60,568 bases of DNA from the NCBI GenBank assembly GCA_900754745.1, contig CAAEEB010000085.1, positions 1-60,568 on the forward strand, given 5' to 3'. Positions within the stretch are counted from its first letter, which is position 1. Every line of letters starts with the position of its first letter. The notes beneath the pieces are model-generated. The model had not been told where the DNA came from, searched no databases, and saw nothing but the letters and a program-made list of their open reading frames with translations. A program made the translations under genes and the position numbers. This DNA is from an uncultured Collinsella sp. GTDB lineage: Bacteria > Actinomycetota > Coriobacteriia > Coriobacteriales > Coriobacteriaceae. Positions 35,331 through 45,115 of the stretch are shown here, in pieces.

Positions 35331-36569
35331 ATGTGGCGTCTGCTATGCCATCATGCGCGTATGGGAATCGTTCTGTCACATACCACGGCACGCGCTGTAT
35401 ACCAAACAGCCAACTCGCTCGCAAGCTACGCGATCGATCCCTTACCTATGGAAAAGATCAGGGTGTCTGCGCCGACCACGTCCGACCTGGAAGCGGCGCG
35501 AGCATGGCTCAACAGAAAGAATGTCGATTCTGAAAGCATCCATGTGCTGACGTTTTCCAATAATGCCAAAAGGCACCGTAAGGGCTGCATCTGCCACTGC
35601 TCGCGCTATACGTTTGATGCAGAAAGCTACCTAGAACTCGAGCCGAACGTCTACATCGTCGATATCAAGCTGTGCGCGTTAGAAGCAACAGCCGACCTCA
35701 ACCTTACTGAGCTCGTTGAGTATTACTTTGAAATCTGCGGCTCCTACGCGCTTGAAACGTCCGACGAAACTCAATATCGCGAGCGCCCAGCCCTAACCAG
35801 CGTTGAAGAACTCAGAGCCTTCTTTTCAGAGGCATCAGGGTATCGTGGGTCCAATAAAGCCCTTAAGGCACTTTCTTATGTACGCGGAGGCTGTCGCTCT
35901 CCACTCGAAACGGCGTTTGTCATGATGCTGACAATGCCCAAGTCAATGGGTGGCTTAGCCATACGTGCCATCAAAACGGATTATCCGATCCCAGTCCCCA
36001 AAAGATACGCCGCACTAACGCGACGGACGGTTTTCTACCTCGACGCGCTGCTCGAAAATTCGATGACTGATATCGAATACAACGGCTTTTACCACGACGA
36101 GCCCGAGCAGCAATCAATTGACGAGGAACGCCGAAACACGCTGCGAAACATGGGATATGCCGTTATCACAGTTAGTCGTCATTCCTTTTTCAAACAGTCC
36201 GCTTTTAGACGGGTCATGGAAGCGATTCGCATTCGCGAGAAGATCTGGCCCGGTCGACTCCCGGATAACTTCGCCATCCTGCAAGAAAATCTTCGTCAAT
36301 TTGTCTTGCGGCGCTACTTCGAATACGGTCGCCGCATCCTGGAGGCGCACAAAGAAGAAGAGGCCACCAAGCGCGAAATTGCAAGCCAATATCCGCAAGC
36401 TGATGACCCGAGCATCAACGATGTGCCCGAACCCGATGACATGCAACACGTTGGGGCCCTTGCTGAAGAAATCAATGGGCCATGGGAATGCGAAATGTCC
36501 GCAAAAATCGATGAAAACCGCGCGGAAGACGACGCGATTATTGATCTAATTGAGAATTCGCTCTTCTAA
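35331..36569 (+). CDS. DUF559/AbiEi-like endonuclease-domain protein
   Basis: A 412-residue protein of a type common in Coriobacteriia. An N-terminal region leads into ELVEYYFEICGSYAL, a GSNKALKALSYVRGGCRSPLE linker, and a C-terminal nuclease-like part (FYLDALLE, DIEYNGFYH, then RRNTLRNMGYAVITVSR) resembling DUF559/Vsr folds. The last ~80 residues are acidic. Its intact state contrasts with the split paralogue at 25864-26913. ATG 35331 gives the full frame; ATG 35361 is as likely, and neither has a strong ribosome binding site. Lower GC and flanking direct repeats suggest transfer. Confidence 0.72.
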   Translation: MWRLLCHHARMGIVLSHTTARAVYQTANSLASYAIDPLPMEKIRVSAPTTSDLEAARAWLNRKNVDSESIHVLTFSNNAKRHRKGCICHCSRYTFDAESYLELEPNVYIVDIKLCALEATADLNLTELVEYYFEICGSYALETSDETQYRERPALTSVEELRAFFSEASGYRGSNKALKALSYVRGGCRSPLETAFVMMLTMPKSMGGLAIRAIKTDYPIPVPKRYAALTRRTVFYLDALLENSMTDIEYNGFYHDEPEQQSIDEERRNTLRNMGYAVITVSRHSFFKQSAFRRVMEAIRIREKIWPGRLPDNFAILQENLRQFVLRRYFEYGRRILEAHKEEEATKREIASQYPQADDPSINDVPEPDDMQHVGALAEEINGPWECEMSAKIDENRAEDDAIIDLIENSLF

Positions 36570-36589
36570 AGGCGGTCTCTGCGGATGTC

Positions 36590-36617
36590 CACCTACATTT
36601 TTCGACTTATTCGGCCA
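36590..36617 (+). repeat. 28-bp flanking direct repeat, right copy
   Basis: It matches 34959-34986 at 26 of 28 positions and begins 21 bp after the stop of the endonuclease-like gene. Confidence 0.75.
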
Positions 36618-36884
36618 CCGATTTGCCTGATTGGCTGCAGCAATGCTCAATATAACTTTAGATAAAACTGATTCTGCAGGAACTCCCGTAGAGAAAGAAC
36701 TGATTCTCACGGTATTTAACAAGATAAAGTACAAATATGAACAGCTCTAATGCTTCTCGAGGCGGCTTTCTTAGCATGCTGGCCGAACATCTCGAAATAT
36801 GTTGGCGAGCATTGTGTCGATGCATCCTAACCCACAGAAAATCGCAGAGACAGCAAGCAGTCATCGAAATTATCGCAAATTGTA

Positions 36885-36945
36885 TTGACATATGAACATG
36901 CGCTCATATAATCGGAAGTGAGTTATATGAGCGCATGTTCATATG
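36885..36945 (+). promoter_or_regulatory. arsR promoter with twin ArsR/SmtB operators
   Basis: TTGACA (36885-36890) and TATAAT (36907-36912) with a 16-bp spacer form a near-perfect promoter. A 21-bp arm (36889-36909) and its exact complement (36925-36945) overlap it. Each arm is itself a dyad ATATGA-N8-TCATAT, the usual ArsR/SmtB site. One copy fills the spacer and the other covers the start region, so repressor binding would block polymerase. Confidence 0.88.
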
Positions 36946-36958
36946 AAAGGATATTGCA

Positions 36959-37324
36959 ATGAGCGTCTGCGTTGATGAAACGAAGCCCGACACCGAGGCC
37001 ACTGAGCCAATCGTCCCCACCACCTGCTCGCCCGAGGACCTTCCCGACGAGGAGCTTCTCTACGACCTCGCCGACCTGTTCAAGGTCTTCAGCGACACCA
37101 CGCGCATCAAGATTCTCTATGCCCTCATGGGCCGCGAGCTCTGCGTGGCCGACATCGCCGAGGCGACCGCAACCTCGCAGTCGGCAGTATCGCACCAGCT
37201 GCGCACGCTTAAGCAGTCGCACCTGGTCAAGTTCCGCCGCGACGGCCGAAACATCCTCTACTCGCTTGCCGACGATCACGTCTACACCATGCTCAACCAG
37301 GGCATGAGCCATATCTGCGAATAA
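36959..37324 (+). CDS. ArsR/SmtB family metal-sensing repressor
   Basis: A 121-residue winged-helix repressor. The recognition helix reads TSQSAVSHQLRTL. A complete alpha-5 zinc-site pattern is present: D105-x-H107 with H118-x-x-E121, as in SmtB/CzrA. The alpha-3 region has ELCVADIAE with a single Cys62, so the alpha-3 thiolate site of CadC is incomplete; Cys4 and Cys23 could add ligands. Zinc, or cobalt/cadmium, should release it from the ATATGA-N8-TCATAT sites. ATG 36959 has GAAAGG. It heads the operon with the metallochaperone and P-ATPase. Confidence 0.93.
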   Translation: MSVCVDETKPDTEATEPIVPTTCSPEDLPDEELLYDLADLFKVFSDTTRIKILYALMGRELCVADIAEATATSQSAVSHQLRTLKQSHLVKFRRDGRNILYSLADDHVYTMLNQGMSHICE

Positions 37325-37386
37325 CAACCAACCACGGTACCAGCGCGGTCTGCAACCAAGCCGCAAAACAGGGAAAGGAACCCACC

Positions 37387-37605
37387 ATGAAAAAGCAATT
37401 TAAACTCGACGAGATCGACTGCGCCAACTGTGCGCGCGAGCTTCAGGACGAGCTGGCCAAGCTCGAGGGCGTCAAATCCGTGTCCGTCAACTTTATGACC
37501 CAGAAATTGACGCTCGAGGCCGATGACGCCGAGTTCGACGAGGTGCTCAACCGCGTTGTAGAGTTTACGGCCGACGCCGAGCCGGACTGCGAGATCATTC
37601 TCTAG
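37387..37605 (+). CDS. HMA-domain metallochaperone-like protein
   Basis: A 72-residue free-standing heavy-metal-associated domain. The metal motif is CANC in IDCANCARELQDEL, followed by the usual beta-alpha-beta-beta pattern and an acidic end. It should hold a soft or borderline metal and hand it to the P-ATPase encoded next, which lacks its own N-terminal HMA domain. AAAGGAA precedes ATG 37387. Confidence 0.92.
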   Translation: MKKQFKLDEIDCANCARELQDELAKLEGVKSVSVNFMTQKLTLEADDAEFDEVLNRVVEFTADAEPDCEIIL

Positions 37606-37624
37606 CCCAGGTTTACGTCAGCCT

Positions 37625-37651
37625 GCAAGGCCGCGCTTGCCGCGGCCTTTG
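37625..37651 (+). terminator. Intercistronic hairpin before the P-ATPase gene
   Basis: AAGGCCGCG and CGCGGCCTT pair around a short loop, then TTGCTCGC. The T-run is short, so it may only reduce or process the transcript. Confidence 0.55.
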
Positions 37652-37662
37652 CTCGCGAAATT

Positions 37663-37682
37663 ATATGAGCGAGTGTTCATAC
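37663..37682 (+). promoter_or_regulatory. Third ArsR-type operator, before the P-ATPase gene
   Basis: ATATGA-N8-TCATAC matches the two operators at 36889-36945 apart from one half-site base. It lies 24 bp before ATG 37706. Confidence 0.75.
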
Positions 37683-37705
37683 ATTCAATTGGGAGGATAC
37701 GAGTC

Positions 37706-39658
37706 ATGGCCACTGCCGACCCCAAAAAGAAAAAGAAGAAGCGCAAGAAAAAAGAGTCACTCGAGCATAAGCGCAACCGCATCCTGGTAGCGCTGGGTAT
37801 TTTTGCCGTAGTGTACGCCCTCGATGAGCTCGGCCCACTCGCCGCCGCATTCGGCACCCCGGGCGACATCTACGCCAGCTTTGCGCTGTTCCTCGTGCCG
37901 TTTTTGATTGCCGGCTACGACGTACTGCAAAAGGCATTCAATAACATCCGCCGCGGCAAGGCCTTCGACGAGAGCTTCCTCATGGCCGTCGCGACCATCG
38001 GCGCGTTTGCCATGGTGCTCTTCCCCGATACCGACCCGCACATGGCCGAAGGCGCCGCTGTCATGCTGTTCTACCAGGTCGGCGAGCTGTTCCAGGCATA
38101 CGCCGTGGGCAAGAGCCGCAAGTCGATCAGCGCCATGATGGACATCGCGCCCGACTACGCTAACATCGAGCAAGCCGACGGCACACTCGAACAGGTCTTT
38201 CCCGATGACATCGCCGTCGGCACCGTGATCGTGGTCAAACCCGGCGAGCGCGTGCCTATCGACGGCGTCATCGTCGAGGGCGAAACCCAGCTCGACACCG
38301 CCGCGCTCACGGGCGAGTCAGTCCCCCGCCCCGCCAAGTCCGGCGACGACATCATCAGTGGCTGCATCAACATGACGGGCCTCATCCACGTGCGCACCAC
38401 CAAGCCTTTTGGCGAGTCCACCGTCGCACGCGTCCTGGAGCTCGTGGAAAATGCCAGCGAAAAGAAGGCACGCACCGAGAACTTCATCACCCGCTTCGCC
38501 CGCGTCTACACCCCCGCTGTCACCGGAGCGGCCGCGGTGCTCGCGCTCGGCGGCGGCCTGATCACCGGCGCCTGGTCCGACTGGATCCTGCGCGGCCTGA
38601 CCTTCCTTGTCGTCAGCTGCCCGTGCGCGTTGGTGATCAGCGTGCCGCTCAGTTTCTTTGGCGGCATCGGCGGCGCGTCCAAGCTGGGCGTTCTCATCAA
38701 AGGCTCCAACTACCTCGAGACGCTCGCTGACGTGGACACCGTCGTCTTTGACAAGACGGGCACCCTCACCAACGGCACGTTCTCGGTCGTGGCGGTACAC
38801 CCCAAGGCAGGCTATACCGAGCAGTCGTTGCTTGAGGTCGCAGCCCTTGCGGAGTCGTTCTCCGATCACCCCATCGCGCAGTCCGTGCGCGTCGCCTACC
38901 AGGGTGAGGTCGACCCCAAGCGCGTGAACGACTCCGCCAACGACGCAGGCCACGGCGTGACGGCAACCATCGATGGCAAGCACGTCGTCGTCGGCAACGC
39001 AAAGATGCTCGCCGCAGCCGGCGTTGAAGCGCCGGACTGTGAGGTTGTCGGCACGATCCTCCACGTGCTTGTCGATGGCGTGTATGTCGGCCACATCGTA
39101 ATTGCCGACACCGTAAAGGCCGATGCCGAGCAGACGATCCGCGACCTGCACGCCGCCGGAATCAACCGCACCGTCATGCTCACGGGCGACCGCGAGGAAG
39201 TGGCTGCCGCGGTGGCCAAGCAGCTCGGCCTCGATGAGTTCCACGCGCAGCTGCTGCCGGGCGACAAGGTCGAGCGTGTTGAGGCGTTGCTTGCGAGCGA
39301 GAACGACAAGGGCAAGCTCGCCTTTGTCGGCGACGGCATCAATGATGCGCCCGTGCTCACCCGTGCCGATGTTGGCATTGCCATGGGCGCCATGGGGTCC
39401 GACGCCGCGATCGAGGCGGCCGACGTCGTGCTGATGGATGACAAGCCGTCCAACATCGCCCGTGCCATCCGTATGGCGCGCAAGACCATGTCGATTGTTT
39501 GGCAGAATATCATCTTCGCGCTGGGGATTAAGCTGCTGATTTTGGTGCTGGCGGCGCTGGGCATCGCCAATATGTGGCTTGCCGTCTTTGGCGACGTGGG
39601 CGTGGCGATCATCGCCATCCTGAACGCCATGCGCGCGATGGGTGTCAAGAACCTGTAG
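37706..39658 (+). CDS. Zn/Cd-type P1B ATPase
   Basis: A 650-residue heavy-metal exporting ATPase. A Lys-rich N-terminus (residues 7-16) replaces the HMA domain. It has TGES (202-205), the transport motif SCPCAL (CPC 305-307), phosphorylation site DKTGT (349-353), the HP locus motif (SDHPIA) and GDGIND. CPC plus a late D/G membrane segment (FGDVGVAI) points to the Zn/Cd/Pb group. ATG 37706 has GGGAGG. It is the effector of the arsR-HMA operon, pumping metal out of the cell; substrate is inferred. Confidence 0.93.
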   Translation: MATADPKKKKKKRKKKESLEHKRNRILVALGIFAVVYALDELGPLAAAFGTPGDIYASFALFLVPFLIAGYDVLQKAFNNIRRGKAFDESFLMAVATIGAFAMVLFPDTDPHMAEGAAVMLFYQVGELFQAYAVGKSRKSISAMMDIAPDYANIEQADGTLEQVFPDDIAVGTVIVVKPGERVPIDGVIVEGETQLDTAALTGESVPRPAKSGDDIISGCINMTGLIHVRTTKPFGESTVARVLELVENASEKKARTENFITRFARVYTPAVTGAAAVLALGGGLITGAWSDWILRGLTFLVVSCPCALVISVPLSFFGGIGGASKLGVLIKGSNYLETLADVDTVVFDKTGTLTNGTFSVVAVHPKAGYTEQSLLEVAALAESFSDHPIAQSVRVAYQGEVDPKRVNDSANDAGHGVTATIDGKHVVVGNAKMLAAAGVEAPDCEVVGTILHVLVDGVYVGHIVIADTVKADAEQTIRDLHAAGINRTVMLTGDREEVAAAVAKQLGLDEFHAQLLPGDKVERVEALLASENDKGKLAFVGDGINDAPVLTRADVGIAMGAMGSDAAIEAADVVLMDDKPSNIARAIRMARKTMSIVWQNIIFALGIKLLILVLAALGIANMWLAVFGDVGVAIIAILNAMRAMGVKNL

Positions 39659-39674
39659 CGTTCGTGGGCTGTCC

Positions 39675-39801
39675 GGCCGGGGCCGGGCTTGGTTTTGAAA
39701 ACGTCCTCGCGCATGAGGCCCGTCTTTCCTGCTCCTGCGGAGCAACGGAAAGGCGGGCCTCGCGCTGCGGAGTGTTTTCAAAACCAAGCCCGGCCCCGGC
39801 C
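39675..39801. repeat. Large nested palindrome after the P-ATPase gene
   Basis: A perfect 28-bp outer arm (39675-39702 with 39774-39801) carries GGGCTTGGTTTTGAAAAC. Inside, GAGGCCCG/CGGGCCTC and TTTCC/GGAAA form a second stem around GCTCCTGCGGAGC. No frame is inside. Confidence 0.85.
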
Positions 39802-39939
39802 TGCAGTAACGTTGCTGGCGGTTCTTGGGCATCGCTTGCTGACGGGGTTCCTTGTCTGAATTGGACATTGCCGAAAGAACCTTTTGTCCCAATCGCTGTC
39901 CCGCGCCTTTGGCGCGGGAGGCGCGCCACTGTGGGAATG

Positions 39940-40329
39940 CTAGTCGGTCATTGTTGGCGCCGAAGCACCATCCCGCCCCAGCATCGCCCTCAGCTTCTCG
40001 AAGCTCTCCTCACTCAGGCAGTGCTCCATGTGGCAGCCCTCTTGCGACGCGACATCCGCCGAAACACCGGCTTCCTCTAGCAGCCCCACAAAAAAGCAAT
40101 GGCGCTCCCACATTTGACGGGCAACCTCAAGACCGCGTTCCGTCAGATGCACATCGCGTTTGCCCATCTCCACGTAGCCGTTGCTCTCCAAGGTCGCCAT
40201 GGCCTTGGAGACGCTTGCCTTGGTTACGCCCAGGTATTCGGCGACGTCAATCGAGCGCACCTTGCTTTGGCGCTGCGACAGAACGTAGATCGATTCGAGA
40301 TAGTCTTCTCCAGATTCACGCAGGGCCAT
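39940..40329 (-). CDS. DtxR/MntR family metal-dependent regulator
   Basis: A 129-residue regulator. An N-terminal winged helix (ESGEDYLESIYVL, then VRSIDVAEYLGVTKASVSKAMATLE) is followed by the metal-binding dimerisation domain with CHMEHCLSEES. It lacks a C-terminal SH3/FeoA domain, so it is MntR-length. It should respond to Mn2+ or Fe2+. ATG 40329 has GAAAGGCGG. Its targets are unknown; the putative manganese transporter with a dyad operator at 33.7 kb is the obvious candidate. Confidence 0.92.
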   Translation of the reverse strand: MALRESGEDYLESIYVLSQRQSKVRSIDVAEYLGVTKASVSKAMATLESNGYVEMGKRDVHLTERGLEVARQMWERHCFFVGLLEEAGVSADVASQEGCHMEHCLSEESFEKLRAMLGRDGASAPTMTD

Positions 40330-40519
40330 GGGCCGCCTTTCGCGATGGCTTCTAGTTAGCCTTTGGATACTTTTGCTTGATTTACTTTACCGCAAAAGTT
40401 GCCCATGTCTTACTACTTTGTTTAAAAGTTAACCGTGTTTCACAAAACGCACGGGACGAAAACAAAACGGGGATACACCCCGCAAGGAGTGTCCCCTGGT
40501 GCCGGGTGACGGCCCGCAG

Positions 40520-41290
40520 CTATAGCAGCCCAAAGTGCTTGGCGGCGTTGTAGATGCCGTCGTCGTCTACGGCGGTCGTAACGTAGGTCGCTGCGGCCTT
40601 CACCGTATCCTGCGCGTTGCCCATGGCAACGCTTGTGCCCACGGCCGAGAACATCGACAGGTCGTTCTCGCCGTCGCCAAAGGCGATCGCTTCGCTCGCA
40701 TCGATGCCCAGGCGCTTCAGCGTCGCCGCCACGCCCAGGTCCTTGCCGCCGTTGGCCGGAATAATGTCGCAGAACAGATCGCACCAGCGCGTAGTGAGCG
40801 AATGCGACACCGCATCGGTCACAATATGCTCGTCAGCCGGATCCACAAAGGCGCAGAACTGGTAAACCGGCGCATCGAAGGCATGCTCAAACGGCTCCTC
40901 GTGGTAGACGATTCCCGCGTTGCTGCCGGCCGTCACCACGCGCTCGGACAGGCGGTTCACAAACGAGTTCTCGCCCTGCATGCACAGCGAGTCATAGCGC
41001 CCCTGCGCCACCTGGTCCACGATCACCGCAACGTCGTCCGGATCAATCGGGCAACTACGGTAGACGCCCTTGGCATCAAAGCAGTGCTGGCCCGAAAGCG
41101 TAATGTACGCATCCCAACCAAGATCGAACAGCCAATCGGGCATCTGGTAGGTCGGGCGACCCGTGGCGATCACGCATGCGATCCCCTGCTCGCGAAAGCT
41201 GTCGAGCACCTGCTGCGCCGACGCCGGAATCCGGTGGGTCTTAAAGCTCAGCAGCGTACCGTCGATATCGAAAAACGCGGCTTTGATCAT
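40520..41290 (-). CDS. Cof-type HAD phosphatase
   Basis: A 256-residue haloacid-dehalogenase phosphatase with a C2 cap. Motif I is FFDIDGTL (7-14) and motif IV is FGDGENDLSMF near residue 210. Such enzymes act on sugar phosphates, phosphonates or nucleotides; the substrate is open. It begins 6 bp after the ABC-F gene stop, and its ribosome binding site (GAGGAG) lies in that gene's last codons, so the two are coupled. Confidence 0.9.
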   Translation of the reverse strand: MIKAAFFDIDGTLLSFKTHRIPASAQQVLDSFREQGIACVIATGRPTYQMPDWLFDLGWDAYITLSGQHCFDAKGVYRSCPIDPDDVAVIVDQVAQGRYDSLCMQGENSFVNRLSERVVTAGSNAGIVYHEEPFEHAFDAPVYQFCAFVDPADEHIVTDAVSHSLTTRWCDLFCDIIPANGGKDLGVAATLKRLGIDASEAIAFGDGENDLSMFSAVGTSVAMGNAQDTVKAAATYVTTAVDDDGIYNAAKHFGLL

Positions 41291-41296
41291 CCTCGT

Positions 41297-43156
41297 CTAC
41301 TCCTCGCCCTCGAGCTTTTCGCTCGCCTCGAGCCACGCCATCTCCAGCTCATCCATGGCGGCGTGGGCCTCGTCGATCTTTGCCTGCTGCTCGCCCAGCG
41401 CCGTGTAGTTGGTGGGGTCGACCTGGGCCATCGCGGCCTCGGCCTCCTCCACGCGAGCGCGCTGCGTCTCCATCTTGCGCTCGAGCGAGCTCACCTCGCG
41501 GCGGAGCTTCTGGCGCTCGGCGTTGGAAAGACCGTTGGGCTGGCCGCTCGTCTTGGGCTTTTCGGCCGCAACAGCTGCGGCACCGGTGTCGAACGTGCCG
41601 GTCTTGGCGCTCGGCGCGCCCACGGGCTCGCCCTCGGCCGTGGCGTTGCACAGGCGCAGGTACTGATCGACGCCGCCGGGCATATGCGTCAGGTGGCCGT
41701 CAAGCAGTGCCCACTGTTGGTCGGTCACGCGCTCCATGAGGAAACGGTCGTGCGTCACCAGGATCAGCGTGCCGGGCCAGCCGTCCAGCAGATCCTCGAC
41801 AATCGCGAGCATATCGGTATCCAGGTCGTTACCGGGCTCGTCCAGGATGAGCACGTTGGGCTCGTCCAGGATCGTCAGCAACAGCGACAGGCGACGGCGC
41901 TGGCCGCCCGAAAGATCGCCGATGCGACTCCAGAGCTGCTGGGTCGTAAAGCCCAGGCGCTCGCAGAGCTTCTCGGGCGAGGTCTCCTTGCCGTCGATGA
42001 CGTAGTACTTCTTATAGTTGCCGAGCACCTCGCGGATCGTGTCACCCATGTAGGGTTCGAGCTCCTCGAGCTGCTGCGACAGCACGCCAAAGCGCACTGT
42101 CTGGCCAATCTTCACGCGGCCGCGCGTGGGCGCAATCTTGCCCTGAATCACATCGAGCAAGGTCGACTTGCCGGCGCCGTTCTCGCCCAAAAGACCATAG
42201 CGGTCGCCCGCGCCGATAAGCCAGGTCACGTCGGAGAGCACCTGCTTGGGCGCGTCGTCGGTATCCGCATAGCCGGCATCAACGTCGATCACGTCGATAA
42301 CCTGCTTACCCAAGCGGCTCACGGCGAGGCGCTTGAGCTCCAGCTCGTCGCGCACGGGCGGCACGTCGGCGATCAGCTCGCGAGCAGCCTCAACGCGAAA
42401 CTTGGGCTTGGTGGAACGAGCCTGGGCGCCGCGGCTCAGCCACGCGAGCTCCTTGCGCGCCATGTTGCGGCGGCGCTCCTCGGTGACGGCGGCCATGCGG
42501 TCGCGCTCTACGCGCTGCAGGATGTATGCCGAGTAGCCGCCCTCGAAGGGGTCGACCTGGCCGTCGTGGACCTCCCACATGCTGGTGCAGACCTCGTCCA
42601 AGAACCAGCGGTCGTGCGTGACCACGAGCATGGCGCCCTGACCGCGCTGCCAGCGGGCCTTTAAGTGGCGCGCGAGCCAGTTGATGGTGCGCATGTCCAG
42701 GTGGTTGGTGGGCTCGTCGAGCATGAGCACGTCATAGTCGCCGATCAGCAGGCGCGCGAGGTCCACGCGACGGCGCTGGCCGCCCGAAAGCTCGCCAACC
42801 GTACCCTCCCAGGGCACATCGCTAATAAGGCCGGCCAGAATCTGGCGCGTACGCGGACTCGACGCCCACTCATACTCGGGCGTGTCGCCCACGACGGCAT
42901 GATGCACGGTATCGGTGTCGACAAGCTGGTCCTTTTGGCCGAGCAGACCGATCGTGGTGCCGCGACGATGCGTCACGCGGCCATCGTCGGGCTCCAGCGT
43001 GCCGGCAAGCACGCTCAGCAGCGTCGACTTGCCGTCGCCGTTTTTGCCGACGATGCCAATGCGGTCGCCCTCGCCCACGCCGAGCGTCACGCTATCGAAA
43101 ATATGCTTGGTGGGAAACTCTAGGCTGACGGAATCGCATCCCAAAAGAATCGCCAT
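41297..43156 (-). CDS. ABC-F family ATPase (Uup-like)
   Basis: A 619-residue soluble twin ABC ATPase. It has Walker A GKNGDGKST and GENGAGKST, two signatures LSGGQRRR, Walker B LMLDEPTNHLD and LILDEPGNDLD, and an inter-domain linker rich in Arg/Glu. A C-terminal coiled coil (about 540-619) marks the Uup subfamily. ABC-F proteins act on the ribosome or on branched DNA; they have no membrane partner. A role in drug resistance is not indicated. ATG 43156 has GAAGGAG. The HAD gene follows. Confidence 0.92.
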   Translation of the reverse strand: MAILLGCDSVSLEFPTKHIFDSVTLGVGEGDRIGIVGKNGDGKSTLLSVLAGTLEPDDGRVTHRRGTTIGLLGQKDQLVDTDTVHHAVVGDTPEYEWASSPRTRQILAGLISDVPWEGTVGELSGGQRRRVDLARLLIGDYDVLMLDEPTNHLDMRTINWLARHLKARWQRGQGAMLVVTHDRWFLDEVCTSMWEVHDGQVDPFEGGYSAYILQRVERDRMAAVTEERRRNMARKELAWLSRGAQARSTKPKFRVEAARELIADVPPVRDELELKRLAVSRLGKQVIDVIDVDAGYADTDDAPKQVLSDVTWLIGAGDRYGLLGENGAGKSTLLDVIQGKIAPTRGRVKIGQTVRFGVLSQQLEELEPYMGDTIREVLGNYKKYYVIDGKETSPEKLCERLGFTTQQLWSRIGDLSGGQRRRLSLLLTILDEPNVLILDEPGNDLDTDMLAIVEDLLDGWPGTLILVTHDRFLMERVTDQQWALLDGHLTHMPGGVDQYLRLCNATAEGEPVGAPSAKTGTFDTGAAAVAAEKPKTSGQPNGLSNAERQKLRREVSSLERKMETQRARVEEAEAAMAQVDPTNYTALGEQQAKIDEAHAAMDELEMAWLEASEKLEGEE

Positions 43157-43224
43157 ATGCCCTGCTCCTTCGTAGAAATTCAACGTTGTCCATGATAGCA
43201 GCGAAAAGGCAGGCCGCACACGAC

Positions 43225-43267
43225 ACAAAAAGGCGGGCCATCTCCCATAAGAGATGACCCGCCTCTC
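43225..43267 (-). terminator. pst operon terminator
   Basis: On the minus strand AGGCGGGTCATCTC and GAGATGGCCCGCCT pair around TTATGG, followed by TTTTTGT. It ends the pstSCAB transcript. Confidence 0.9.
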
Positions 43268-43319
43268 CAATCAGTCCCGTGGCGACCGTGGGCGCCGCGG
43301 GCCTCAAGCATGTCCCGGA

Positions 43320-44188
<869 letters not shown>

Positions 44189-44192
<4 letters not shown>

Positions 44193-45115
44193 TCGGCCGT
44201 CATCTTCCTTGCCAGTTGCTTGCCCACGATACGGGCGATTACGTTAAACAGCAGCACGCAGATCATCAGCAGCGCAGCGGTGCCCCAAACGATCTGCTGG
44301 GCCTCGGGGCTGCCCTCGCCGTAAATCTTGTAGATGTGCACGGCGAGCGACTCACCGGAACGGAACACGTTCCAGGCGCAGGTAGGGCTCGACAGGTTAA
44401 AACTCAAGAAGTTCAGACGCACCGGCGAGCTCATGCCCGAGGTAAAGAGCAGCGCCGCGGCCTCGCCAAACACGCGGCCGGCCGAAAGCACGATGCCGGT
44501 CACGATGGCAGGCATGGCCTCGGGGATCAGGATGTGCAGCGTGGCCTCCCAGCGAGTAAGGCCCATGGCCAGGCACGCATCGCGCTGGGCCTGTGGCACG
44601 TCCTCGAGCGCCTGCTGAATCACGCGCACCAGGATGGGGATGTTGAACATGGTGAGTGCGACGGCGCCGGAGATGATGGAGTACTTCCAGCCCAGCTGCA
44701 CCGAGAACACCAGAAAGCCGAACATGCCGACGACGATGGAAGGCAGCGAGGACAGCGTCTCGATGGCGGTGGAGGCGATGTCGCGGATGGGTCCGTCCGG
44801 CGCGTACTCAACCAGGAAGACCGCGCCGCCCAGGCTGATGGGCACCGAGATGATCAGTGTGATCAGCAGCAGGTAGAACGAGTCGAACAGCTGGTAGAGC
44901 ACGCCGCCCTGGGTGCCGTTGGCGCGCGACGGCTCCGTGAGGAAGCCCGGCTGGAACAGCGTCGAGATGCCCTCGAACAGGATGTAGGCCACCATGGAAA
45001 CGACGATGAGCATGACGATGGCGACGATTGCCGTCAACACGCCCGTGGCGATGCGGTCCTGTTTTTGGACGCGCCCGAGTCTCGCCTCGTCGATGTGGAT
45101 GCGCGTGCTAGCCAC
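44189..45115 (-). CDS. pstA: Phosphate ABC transporter permease PstA
   Basis: The second membrane subunit of the phosphate importer. A 308-residue protein with six membrane segments and the permease loop EALEDVPQAQRDACLAMGLTRW-type sequence (QRDACLAMGLTRW). GTG 45115 is chosen because it overlaps the pstC stop (GTGGCTAG) with GCGAAGG upstream; a TTG eight codons earlier is less likely. Confidence 0.94.

Larger units (their letters stand above)
36570..36958. other. Intergenic region with direct repeat and ArsR operators
   Basis: The right 28-bp repeat (36590-36617) comes first, then ~260 bp of AT-rich sequence without a gene, then the arsR promoter and operators (36885-36945). Confidence 0.65.

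Noticed and set aside
35092..35550. A 152-codon plus-strand frame before the endonuclease-like gene
   Set aside because: It overlaps the real gene in another frame, has no ribosome binding site and a basic, unstructured composition.
38318..39892. A 524-codon minus-strand open frame
   Set aside because: Antisense to the P-ATPase gene; His/Asp/Arg-rich nonsense composition.
40535..42664. A 709-codon plus-strand open frame
   Set aside because: It is antisense to the HAD and ABC-F genes and shows no motif.
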